Assembly: GCA_034509425.1 (NCBI GenBank)
Contig: JAVTVJ010001741.1
Location: 1-64,000, forward strand
DNA from: Eopsaltria australis
Lineage: Eukaryota > Chordata > Aves > Passeriformes > Petroicidae
Length of the DNA stretch: 64,000 nt
Reading direction: 5' to 3'
The position numbers and the translations under genes are program-made. Every line of letters starts with the position of its first letter. Positions within the stretch are counted from its first letter, which is position 1. A model generated the notes under the pieces. That model saw nothing but the letters and a program-made list of their open reading frames with translations, was not told the origin of the DNA and ran no database searches. Below are positions 23,615-33,250 of this stretch, one piece after another.

Positions 23615-24470
23615 TGTTATGATCTAATTATTAAAGTTCTTTAGAGATACCTCTGCCCGAATTAAGGTACAAGCGAGACCATATGCCAATCAATAGTATG
23701 AGTTTTATTTGATAGTAAATATGAGAGAGAGAGAGAGAAGAAAAGAGAGAAAAGGGGGAGTAGGGAGAAAGATGGGGGGACAGAGAGGGACAGGGACAAA
23801 GAAGTATCACCACTCCGTGGGTCCCACTGGTGTTTTGATGTCCTCTTCAGCTGGTCTCGGTGGTGGAAGTCCCCCGAAAAGCACAGAATGCCATGGGTTA
23901 ATATACACTCAGGCCAGGTGGAAATGTCCAGGCATGTCCCCCCGGGGGAGGGGGCAGCCTCTAGCAGCAGACTCTGCTTGCATCACGTGCAGTCCTGTGG
24001 TGCAAAGCATCTAGAGAGCACTTTAGAGGGTGTGTGATAGATTGTGACTCCCCCTCAGCTGCCTCTCACGTGAGAGTCCCGTGGATGTGGCTTGTGGGGT
24101 TGGGGATTCCACAGCTGGGCCAGTTTGTGTAATGGAGGATGTGTGTGTATTGCCTCTGACCAGAGGTTACGCCATCCTCCTCCCCCTTTCAGCTGGGGGC
24201 TAAGACTGTGCAAACTTGGCTTCTGTCAGCTGTGCTCTGCCCCCACCCCAAAATCAGCCAGAAATGATTCTCAGTACAGCTGGTGGCTTCAGCCTCTGTG
24301 GACGCATTCTTTTCCCTCAGACTGAGATGACTGAACAATGGGCTTTTCCCTTTATCTAATCTCAGTAGTTTAGCTCAGTCCAAAGTCCCAGTCAGGTATC
24401 TTCAGGGAAGCTTCTCTGATCAAAACTTTATATCAGTGTTTGAGGCATGAACTATTTTCAGTCTCTGACA
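23615..24470 (-). repeat. Solo LTR of a second ERV family inside pol
   Basis: This block interrupts the RNase H frame of the class I provirus between the codons for ...QGTP and the continuing ...KHQDAFLQ. On the minus strand it starts TGTCAGAG and ends ATCATAACA, with a TATA-like gtatatta, and an AATAAAA (plus ttttattt near 23702) a short way before its end, so it is an LTR in minus orientation. A (GA)n strip lies at about 23729-23760. No clear target-site repeat was found, so the ends may be off by a few bases. Confidence 0.65.
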
Positions 24471-25330
24471 GGTGTACCTTGGGAAGATAGCAACCCTCTC
24501 TCTTTCCATAGTGCCCCATGTACATTTACGACCCCAAAAGCATATTTGGAGTTTACCTTCTTCCCTTCACTCAATTCTAATGCTCTGGTTAAGGCCACTA
24601 GTTCTGCTCTTGGGCCAGATGTATTTGGTGGTAATGCTTTTGCTTCTACTACGGTACTGATTGTTGTTACCGCATATCCAGCATATCTGGTCCCATTTTC
24701 CCTGAAGCTGCTTCTGTCTGTGAATAATTCCCAGTCCGGTTGCTCCAGCGGGACGTCTTTCAGGTCTTCTCTCGCTGAGTAGGTGTATTCTATTACCTCT
24801 ATGCAGTCATGCTCTAGTGGGCCTTCCTCAGCTGTAGTACCTAGGAACAAGGCTGGATTCAAAAGGTTAGTTGTCTTTATTGTGACATCATCCTGCTCGG
24901 TCAGGATTACCTGGAATTTTATCATCCTGCTCAGAGATAGCCAATGGGCCCCCTTTTGCTCTAGAACAGTGGTGACCATGTGCGGCACATAGGCATCTAT
25001 GTGTCTTCCCATTGTGAGCTTCCAGGCTTCTTGTATCAGTGTTACAGTGGCTGCAACTGCTCTCAGACATGCAGGCCACCCGGCACTTACATTGTCCATC
25101 TGTTTGGAGAAATAGCCTACCGGCCTTTTCCAGCTCCCCAGACGTCGGGTCAGGACTCCCACTGCCAGGTGTTGCCTTTCATGCACAGTTGAAAGTCTTT
25201 GGACAAATCAGGTAATCCTAACGCCAGAGCCATTGTCAATGCTTCCTTCAATTTCAGGAAAGCTTCTTTCTGTGCTTTGCCCCAGCTGAACGGCTGCATC
25301 TTCTGGGCTTCTGTTGAAGGTTGGATCTAG
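24471..25330 (-). pseudogene. Class I ERV RT connection and RNase H, interrupted
   Basis: A minus-strand open frame of 242 codons (24458-25186) holds the RT connection domain and an RNase H with 'ELFTDRSSF' (first catalytic D kept; the usual glycine after it is R) and 'SGPRAELVALTRALEL' (catalytic E). It follows a short stretch with 'FSWGKAQKEAFLKLKEAL' (about 25190-25290) in another frame. It is cut at the 3' end by the LTR at 23615-24470 and at the 5' end by the LTR at about 25331-26203. Confidence 0.75.
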
Positions 25331-26203
25331 TTCTTTTCCTCAGGAATTTTTCTCCCATGGGTTGCTAAGACACAAATGACTGGGTACTTAAGAGAAACAA
25401 AGCACAAGGCTAGAGCCTTTCTCCTTGGCAGGATGGGGTAGAATTGCCCCTCATGGAAGCCGGGCTGACAACTCGAGATTTGGAGAGACTGAAAAGCAAG
25501 GGCAGGGGGGAGGTCACGCCCTCTTGCTCGGGACCCTCGGAGCTGGACGGTCGGAGCTGCTGTCTGCTGAACCCACAGCCCCTGAGAAGCCAGCGCGGAG
25601 CTGCCGGTCTGTCTGCTGTGAGTCTCTGCCCTCTGCTCCATCCGGAGCCGACCTGCCTGCCACCAGCCCGCTCTGAGTTTTCTCCGCTACATTGTAGCGG
25701 GGTGTTTCCCTGCACGTGGAGACCCCTTACCGTCCCAGCTCCCTGTGTCCGGGGATCCTGCTGTGGCACCGACACCAGCTGCCCCTCCCGAGGGTCTGTG
25801 GAGCAAGGGCTCTCCTCCACCCCTCCGTGCTTTGGGCAGTCGCCATTTGCCGTGTGCTACCTGAGCTCACGCCGGAGCGCCCCTGCAGCCGCCGGGGAAT
25901 CATCACACCCAGAGCGCCCCTGCAGGCTGTGACTGGAACTGCACCAAAGGGAAAAGGTGCCTGAAGCCGAGCAGGCTGCCACTGGGTTTATGGTTCTGTT
26001 TGTTGGTTAACCTTATAGTTGTTGTTATTTGTTATCCTTGTTTTAGATAGTAGTAAAGAACTGTTATTCCTATTCCCATATCTTTGCCTGAGAGCCTCTT
26101 GATTTCAAATTTATAATAATTCGGAGGGAGAGGGGTTACAGTTTCCCATTCCAAGGGAGGCTCCTGCCTTCCTTAACAGACACCTGTCCTTCAAACCAGG
26201 ACA
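25331..26203 (-). repeat. LTR of a third ERV family inside pol
   Basis: Inserted in the RT thumb region after ...PLYEA. On the minus strand it begins TGTCCTGGTTTGAAGGACAG, with an AT-rich strip, and its GC-rich middle produces long chance open frames. The far end (near 25331) lacks a clear CA terminus and I could not find a clean target-site repeat, so that edge is approximate or deleted. The CG-rich content differs strikingly from the AT-rich provirus around it. Confidence 0.55.
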
Positions 26204-27799
26204 GCTTCATACAGGGGTATGGCAATGAGTCCATAGTCCATGATCCACAGGCGGCACCATCCTGCCTTCCCCAGGAAGACTCGTAGCTCATGGAGATTCC
26301 GGGGCTCTGGAATAGCACAAATAGCTTGGATACGATTAGTACCTAGTTTTCTGTCCTTGTGAAATTTCACATGCCAGGTAAATTACAGTCTGTTGGGCAA
26401 TTTGTGCTTTTCCCTTGGACACTTTGTATCCTCCCATGCCCAGTGAGTTTAAAATCTAAATTGTTACCTTTATGCAGGTTGCCTTTTGTTCTGTTGCTAT
26501 CAGTATATCATCAACATATTGCAGCAAGAGGTATTGATCTCTCAGTACCTGCCCTTGGTTGGTCCAGATCTCCAGCTCCTTTGCCAGTTATTTCCCAAAT
26601 ATGGTGGGGGAGTTTTTATAACTCATTGGAAGACGAGTCCAAGCAAGCTGGGTCTTCCTTCTGTTTTCTGGATTTTCCCATTCAAAGGGAAATAGCTTCC
26701 TGCTTTCTTTGTCAAGGGGGATGCAGAAAAAGGCATCTTTTAAATCAATTACATTAAACCACTTATATATCTCCTTTACAGATGCTAACAATGTATAAGG
26801 ATGAGCAACTACGGGGTATATGTCTTTGGTTATTTCATTTATTGCTCTTAGATCCTGTACTAGCCTGTAATCCCCATTAGGTTTCTTCACCGGAAATATT
26901 GGTGTATTATATTCTGATTCACATTCTTCTAAGATCTGATATTTTAGAAATTTATCAATAGTCTTTGCTATTCCCTGCCTTGCCTCTGGTTTTATCGGGT
27001 ATTGTTTGACTTGTACAGTTTTTGCTCCCTCTTTTAGCTCTACATGGACTGGTTGTGCTAGCTTAGATTTTCTGGGTATCTCTGTTTCCCATACTGAGGG
27101 GATTACTGCATCCTCTACTTCCTTAGGAATTGCTGGGACTGGCTTTTCTTTTATCATTAAGATTTTTCCCATCTTTGACTCTGGTATTTTCATTAACAGT
27201 TCCCCATTCTCAAAAGTTATTACTGCATCAAGCTTTGCTAGTAAGTCCCTGCCCAAGAGGGGGATGGGGCATTCAGGTGCATACAGGAATTCATGAGTTA
27301 ACACTTTGTTTCCAAAACACAAGTCTAGAGGTTGCAGGAATGGCCGATTTTCCTCCTTCCCTGTGGCCCCAACTATCGTGGTAGATTTGTTCCCAATCTG
27401 CCCTTCTAAATCATTTAAAACTGAATGTGTGGCCCTGGTATCAATTAAAATTTTCACAGCCTTCTCCCCTAATTGTAAAGTAACCAGGGGTTCTTGGGGC
27501 ATAGATTTTTCCTTTACAGCATAAAACATCATTACCTTGGCAACCTCTTCCTGCTGGAACTGATTGCCTTGGTCAAACCAGTTTGGGCACTCGCGCTTCC
27601 AATGCCCAGGGAGATGGCAATAAGCACATTCATTAAACGCAATTGGCCTCCCGCGGTTCCTTCCAAACTCGCCTCTCCCCGCTCCTCTGCCTCGGCCCCC
27701 CCTGGTACCTCCTCTTGAATTCCCTTGTAACACTGCCAAAAGCTGCCCCTGCTTTTTATTAATTTCCTTGTCCCTGTTATTGTAAACTTTCCAAGCCAC
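26204..27799 (-). pseudogene. Class I ERV NC-protease-RT frame, defective
   Basis: A 403-codon minus-strand frame (26588-27799) runs without a stop from the nucleocapsid through protease into RT. It has an RG-rich stretch, a CCHC zinc knuckle at residues 58-71, a protease-like domain whose catalytic triplet reads D120-T-R instead of D-T-G, then RT fingers and palm ('YPIKPEARQGI', 'VQDLRAINE', 'VIDLKDAFFCIPL'). RT continues in other frames to 26204 with an intact 'YVDD' (plus about 26503-26520) and 'GKAGWCRLWI'. The altered protease and several stops show the copy is dead. Confidence 0.8.
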
Positions 27800-28420
27800 C
27801 TCAAGTAGTTTGTCTAAATTTCTTAACTGTTCCCCTTCCAGTTTCTGTAACTTCTTTCTAATATCATCCTGTGATTGACCAAGAAAGATAAAAGGAAGTT
27901 GAACTTTGGCTTGATCTGTGTCTATTTGGAGATCAGTGTATTTTCTGGCTGCCTCTTTAAGTCTCTCTAAAAATGCAGTGGGGGATTCCTCTTTCTCCTG
28001 CCTTATTTAATACAATTTTGCCCAATTCATAGTTTTAGGTATAGCATTTTGGACTCCTATTTGAACCCACTCTTGATATCTCCTTAGCTGCCTCATGTCA
28101 GAGGGGTCGTTAGGGTCCCACAATGGATCCTCAGAGGGAAAATTATTATCTGGAGTCCCTGTCACCAGTCCCTGACGGATATCTTCCCTTGCCCGGTCCT
28201 TAGCTGCTCTAAGCACCATCTCCTTCTCGCTAGAGTCCATTAGGGTATCTAATATCACTTGGATATCATCCCAGTCTGGATTCTGAGTTTTCATAATCAT
28301 TTTCACCACCCTGGCTACCTTATCAGGATTCTCCCTATAGGTCCCAGCTGATTGTTTCCATATTACTAGATCACCGGGAGAAAATGGCACTTTTACAAAA
28401 ACTGGCCTTTCCACTCCCAC
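27800..28420 (-). pseudogene. Class I ERV gag capsid region
   Basis: The minus-strand frame 28007-28420 holds a gammaretroviral-type capsid with 'PFSPGDLVIWKQ' and 'WDPNDPSDMRQLRRYQEW'. It stops at 28007, and the following capsid end, read in another frame, includes the major-homology-like 'ESPTAFLERL' region near 27950-27980. Capsid would form the viral core; it is disrupted here. Confidence 0.7.
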
Positions 28421-29410
28421 CCCTTGTCTTAAAGGAGCAATTACAGTTTTCTTCTGTTTGTCTGCTCTCGACAGACCCCTCCCTGTCCTGGGCCAATTTG
28501 GGGCTAATCTGGAGCATGTTCAGTGGGCTATTGGTCCATCCTCATCACTTTCACTGCTATCAACCCCTTCTGCACCCCCTCCCCCGTGCCTCCGTATTGT
28601 AACTAAACTTTGGTTATTTCTGGGTAAAGATAATACAGAGGTGTCATGGACAGGCGTAGGGGGAAGGGGAGGATATTCTTGGGGCCCTGGGGGAGGCGTA
28701 GGTGGGAAAGGGATATCAGGTGTCAGTGGAAGAGGTGGGTATAATGGTGGGTATTCATGGGCAGGTAGAGATGGGGAAGGGGGGTGTCTGTGAGCAGGAT
28801 GGGTAAGTGGGTCAGTTTCAAAAGAAAGAGTAGGTGGGTTAGGTGAAATGGGGCCAGATGAAGTAGGGCTAGGTCCCTTTGATCTTGCGGGGGCTACCAA
28901 CAAGTCACCCTCCATGTCATCTTTCCAGGATAAACTTTCATTCAATGCCAGGTGTTCTATACAACGTTTCCCCTGAACACATGCCACACATTTATCACTG
29001 TTAAGTACTGTAGTAATAATTAAGCCTTCCTCCGCCAGCCACTCCGGTTCTTCCCGTTAATAGAAAAACAGATCAACATAAGGCATTTCATCCAATTTTC
29101 CCTTCTGCTTACAAAACAACAATAAGTGAGAAATCAAGTCAGATTGCAAAGACCCATTTTCTGGCCACCTCTTCCCGTTGTGCAAAGCATATTTCGGCCA
29201 CTGAATGTTACAATAATCAATAAGCTTATCCTTACATAATGCTTGACCAAAATTACCTTGTTTCCAATGTGCCAACAAGCACCCCAAAGGAGAAGCACGC
29301 GGCATGGAGGCATTGCCACCCAAAATCCCTTTTAGCTTCTCCATATAACTACTATAAAAATCCCCACTGCCGACCCTGCAATGCTTTCGCAATTGTCTTA
29401 CGGACGGCAC
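28421..29410 (-). pseudogene. Class I ERV gag matrix and proline-rich region
   Basis: Minus-strand pieces 29057-29410 (matrix-like, 117 codons) and 28520-28987 (proline-rich, p12-like) are separated by a stop near 29057. The proline-rich part contains 'EYPPLYPPLP', which includes a PPxY late-budding motif that would recruit Nedd4-type ubiquitin ligases. No ATG with a glycine second codon was found in frame, so the true start is lost or upstream in another frame. Confidence 0.65.
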
Positions 29411-29621
29411 CTAGGCATTAACCAGGAATTCCTTAGCCCAACCAAGCTTAGCTTTTGCTGCATCTTACAGGCAGGCAACCAGACCAGAATTAAAAGCACC
29501 TTACCTCTCCAGGGGACGTTGTGAGCGGCAGAGGGTCACGGCGCCAATGGGCTCCCCGAGAATCCCTCGGTGCCGGCTGGAGCGTGATCAGGTCACGGGG
29601 TCCTCAGCAGCGCTCACAGGG

Positions 29622-29639
29622 TCCTGTCTGGGCTTGCCA
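29622..29639 (-). other. Primer-binding site of class I provirus
   Basis: Just inside the 5' LTR the minus strand reads TGGCAAGCCCAGACAGGA, starting with the TGG that pairs with a tRNA CCA end. The tRNA was not identified. Confidence 0.6.
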
Positions 29640-29642
29640 AAA

Positions 29643-30223
29643 TGTTAGCGTAGGAAAACACATAATCACAGAATGATTATATGCAGGTGCTTTTATTGAA
29701 GGGCCCTGGGAGCATGGGGTTGGTTCGTACCCAAATCAAGTTCCGACATGGGTTTGACGATGGATACATTTTATACTTGTTCCTTACATAACCATCATAT
29801 AATCATCAGTTAATCATTAATTCAACATTGCTCTATTGGATATATTGTTTTCACTCAAGCATGAGTTTCAGCTTCGATACTGTTCTATTGCATATATTGT
29901 TTTTACCCAAGCATAAGTTTCAGCCCCCCTTTCCTACTGCCCCTCTAACATTTCTCATGATTGTTGCAATTGAGTTATTTTTCTTACTTATATTTACTAA
30001 GCAATCATTTCATTAATCTTGTCATAGGCAATCATTACAAGAAAACACACAGGTGCAGTTCTCATGACTACACTTATACCTAACAAAGACAACACCTAAG
30101 GCCTACCCTTAAGGCCTATTGTTCCCACATCCTACTAAACTACTACAACCCCAAAATAATTTTGACCCCTATGCTATGATCTTGAGGAAGAATTTTAATA
30201 CTGGTGAAGTGCAGACCCCTACA
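29643..30223 (-). repeat. 5' LTR of class I provirus, full length
   Basis: A 581-bp LTR; on the minus strand it begins TGTAGGGGTCTGCACTTCACC-like sequence and ends CGCTAACA. TATAAAA (plus ttttata near 29768) and AATAAAA (plus ttttatt near 29693) are in the right order. It contains an imperfect tandem duplication of about 60 bp ('tattg(g/c)atatattgttttcac...' twice, about 29835-29920) that the 3' LTR has only once. Confidence 0.8.
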
Positions 30224-30840
30224 AAGTTTCAAAGTATCTGATTGTTGAAAAGAAAAAGGAAAGCTCTAGGAAATCTCATGTGAAAGTTCTTGAACAGTTT
30301 TCTAATGTCATTGTGCAGTTGTTCAGTAAGTGAAATAATAATGCTTGAGGAAATTATAGACAAGTCAATTTTCCTGTTTAAAAACCTAGTCTGCTAGTCT
30401 AGGAATAATCGTGAATGCTTTGCTCACTATTTGTAAGTCTAGAAAGAACTCAGAGAACATAAATATAGGTTAACATTGAACACAAGATTCTACTGTGTCC
30501 TCTTTGTCTTTTTACCTATGGTTTTCTATAATAATCCCTTTGTCATCTGAAGTGACATCCTTAGGTTGCTGATACCTTCCACCCAACACCCTCTCTTTCT
30601 CTTGCTTATGGCTCTGTTTTTAATTGTAGTTGATTGTGAAATGGGGCAGAGTGGAATAAGGGGAGAAGCTTTTCAGTTTTATTAGTCCATGAGAAATACT
30701 AGAAGTTCAAATGTCTTTTAAATGCTATGCATCCTTATTTCAAACAGGTTTCCTCGGTTCTGGTGTTTTGCCACTTATGTCTCTAATGCTAATCTAGGCA
30801 GTATCAGTTGTTTAGTAATGTATACACTTGTGTGTTCCAG
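30224..30840 (+). other. POC1B intron 4, part after the provirus
   Basis: AT-rich intron sequence ending in a gtgttccag acceptor. Nothing else recognised. Confidence 0.6.
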
Positions 30841-30948
30841 TTTTTCACCTGATGGAAGAATAATAGCATCTTGTGGTGAGGACAAACCTGTTAACATCTG
30901 GGATACAAGAAATAGAACTTGTATTACTAGCTTCTCAGTTTATGAAGG
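30841..30948 (+). CDS. POC1B: POC1B exon 5 (WD repeats 4-5)
   Basis: Reads [20 protein letters not shown] and on to the start of repeat 5, between a tgttccag acceptor and a gtaagt donor. It enters and leaves in phase 2. 'EDKPVNIWD' is the W-D end of blade 4. Confidence 0.9.
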
Positions 30949-31821
30949 GTAAGTTTTACTAGAAAAAAAGGAGAAATGTAATAGTGTAATTTTAATTACA
31001 TTAATTTAATGCTCTGTGGTATTAACATCTATATACGTTCAATCTGAAAACAGATCAAAATTCTACCACCCATGTCAAGTAAAATAATTAATATAATATT
31101 TTTCTAAAGAGGTTAACTGGCTGCACTTATCCAGCTGTTTTCCAGCAATCAAGAGATAATCCAAACAGAAAATATTATTCTTGGATTTTGGAATATTCCC
31201 ATGTTTTCCCTCAATTTTGGTAATGCTATTTGATATTGGATGCTTCAACAAGAAGAAAGCTTGAAGACTTTTCCACTTATTGATGAAAACAATATTTTGT
31301 TACCTTCAGTGATCTGCCTTATTTAAGTTTAAAAAATACTTGCTTTTACTTATATGCAGATTTCTTAAACGTCTTGGATTCAGAGTTTTAGTTAACAAGT
31401 CAGTGGAATATTTATCTTGTATATGTGCTTTGCTGATTTCATGGCTGCCTTCATCCTTTTTTCGTGTCCAAAATGTTGTTATAGCTACATACTCGGTTCT
31501 TAGACAAAATTATTTTACTTGTTGCTTACAAACTCTTTGCAGCACTATCTTCTTGGAACTTTGTACTGTAGCACAAACTCTGAAGGTTTGACTTGGATCA
31601 ATTATACGATATTTTCAATAAAAGTGAGATTATGATTTATCATGCACATCTTGTTTTCTTATTTCAGTTACTTGAAATGACTTATTTGAGTTTCCATACA
31701 TATCAATTCCACACAAGTTTGTGGCAGCTCAGCGTTGATATTGTGGGCTTTATATATATACACACACCTAAATATTTCTGTGGAAACGCATTATAAATCT
31801 GTTTTCATTAATTATATTTAG
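30949..31821 (+). other. POC1B intron 5
   Basis: An 873-bp AT-rich intron, with gtaagt donor and tatatttag acceptor. No repeat family recognised. Confidence 0.75.
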
Positions 31822-31937
31822 ATTTACAACTTTTGTGGAATTCAACCCAAGTGGAACATGCATAGCTTCTGCAGGTTCCGATAACTTAGTGAAACTATGG
31901 GATATTCGAGTGAACAAGCTACTGCAGCATTTCAAAG
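31822..31937 (+). CDS. POC1B: POC1B exon 6 (WD repeat 5)
   Basis: Encodes [20 protein letters not shown] followed by '[18 protein letters not shown]', the most conserved part of the POC1 propeller. It enters in phase 2 and leaves in phase 1, with a gtaaaa donor. Confidence 0.9.
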
Positions 31938-32307
31938 GTAAAAACAATATAGTTTGTTTTATTTTCTTTACAATGGGACTCTTTGCAATTAAATGTGATT
32001 TCTTAAGGGTATGTTATTTCATTCCTTACTGGGGAAAGTGGACAAACAAGTCATATTGACATGTTGTAAGTATCTTTTTGTAGTCTAACAACCCTAAGAA
32101 TCCAATATGAATCCTTTTTATTTCTTTGCTTCTCTTAGTTTTTAGAACTGAACTAGGCAAATATTTTGGAGAGTCTTCTATGCCTCAGCGCTTTGGTTGT
32201 TTTTTCCTTAAATGAAATAGTTCTTTGGGAAGTAGAAAAGAGCAAAGAACTAAAGTGTACATATCTACAGCCTTTGAATATTGTCTTCTGTAAATTACTT
32301 CACAGAG
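31938..32307 (+). other. POC1B intron 6 with unusual 3' end
   Basis: A short intron (about 360-370 bp). Its donor is gtaaaa. By protein alignment the acceptor should fall at 32298/32299, but the bases there are tac, not ag. The nearest in-frame AG is at 32306-32307 (cacagag). Confidence 0.6.
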
Positions 32308-32432
32308 CAGGGGTTAATTGTATATCATTCCATCCTTCTGGTAACTGCCTCATCACTGCTTCTACTGACAGTACCCTTAAGATTCTGGACCTCTTAGGAG
32401 AAGGACTTATTTACACTCTTCATGGACACAAG
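32308..32432 (+). CDS. POC1B: POC1B exon 7 (WD repeat 6), acceptor uncertain
   Basis: Encodes '[20 protein letters not shown]' and '[21 protein letters not shown]', which is WD repeat 6. It ends at a gtatac donor in phase 0. With the AG at 32306-32307 the exon joins exon 6 in frame but lacks about three residues (a histidine-containing stretch) found at this joint in other POC1 proteins. Those codons are present just upstream (32299-32307) without a preceding AG. The AG at 32304-32305 is out of frame. The exon identity is secure; the start is not. Confidence 0.8.
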
Positions 32433-33181
32433 GTATACACAATAATCCTCTTTAAATGGACTTCTTAATAGGTTGTTCAGTATCTTTACAAAGGGAAAAT
32501 AACATTTATGCCATTGTGTCTTTTATCTTGCAACTTGCAGATAAAATTTAGTGGACAGCGAGGTGTTGTATTAATGCACCTTGTCACAAGGTTAAGGAAA
32601 TGCATCAGTTTTTACCTGTAACCATGCTTTTTATCTGTCAGTATTATACACTTGATGTTAAGTAAAAGCTTATATTCTGAATTCATTAGTAATTCACTTG
32701 ATTTTCAAAATCATGTTATTTGGCACTTCAGCCGTTTTGTCTATTGAAAAAGTGTTTTCTAAGGAGGGGGAAGCTTATAGAAGATAACTTTCGTGAAGAA
32801 TGGCAGGCATTTCCTCCTTTTCCTGTTAATGCCAAGCAAACCCTATTTTTGATAATAAATCATTCAAATGTATTGCCTTGAGTAATGTAATATATATATT
32901 GTCATTTTTCATTGCAAAGCTGAAGTATAAAATCTAAGGATAATGCCACTATTTTCCTAGTATAGATTGTTGTTATTGTAATGTAGCATCTTACGTAAAT
33001 GTGCAATAATAACTTTTCAATCAAGTTTTGCAGAAATTTCACTATGGTAAAATTGTTCCTTATTTTATTAAAATTGAAAAATCTATTATATTAGGTAATG
33101 GCATCAGTGTTTTTCTCTTTGCACTAAAATACCATTATTACAGTAATAGCCTAATTTTACTGTATGCTTTTTTTTCCCCAG
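32433..33181 (+). other. POC1B intron 7
   Basis: A 749-bp AT-rich intron with gtatac donor and a long T-run before the ccccag acceptor. Nothing else recognised. Confidence 0.75.
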
Positions 33182-33250
33182 GGACCTGTACTTTGTGTGG
33201 CTTTTTCAAAAGGTGGGGAAAAATTTGCCTCTGGTGGAGTGGATGCTCAG
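33182..33250 (+). CDS. POC1B: POC1B exon 8 (WD repeat 7, first part)
   Basis: Reads GPVLCVAFSKGGEKFASGGV ending DAQ, 23 codons in phase 0 at both ends, between ttccccag and gtttgt. This is the start of the seventh blade. Confidence 0.9.

Larger units (their letters stand above)
20136..30223 (-). mobile_element. Gammaretrovirus-like (class I) provirus with two inner LTR insertions
   Basis: A 10-kb minus-strand provirus in POC1B intron 4, antisense to the gene. In viral order it has a 5' LTR (29643-30223), primer-binding site, gag pieces, NC-protease-RT frame, RNase H, integrase, env and a shortened 3' LTR (20136-20425). Class I is indicated by the Gag capsid block 'WDPNDPSDMRQLRRYQEW', a single zinc knuckle, gag and pro in one frame, integrase with a C-terminal domain of the gammaretroviral kind, and Env with an 'LQNRLALDILLL' immunosuppressive-type region. 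Two unrelated LTRs split pol (23615-24470 and about 25331-26203). Many stops and frameshifts make it defective. I found no matching target-site repeat at the two outer edges. Confidence 0.85.

Noticed and set aside
25410..25932. Overlapping open frames of 80-160 codons on both strands
   Set aside because: They lie in the GC-rich core of an LTR inserted in the class I pol; no protein family is recognisable.
28458..28793. Plus-strand glycine-rich frame of 111 codons
   Set aside because: It is the antisense of the proline-rich gag region of the class I provirus.
31938..32307. Idea that POC1B intron 6 is a U12 AT-AC intron because the expected acceptor ends in ac
   Set aside because: The donor is gtaaaa, an ordinary U2-type start, not the rigid U12 donor, so a shifted AG acceptor or base error is simpler.
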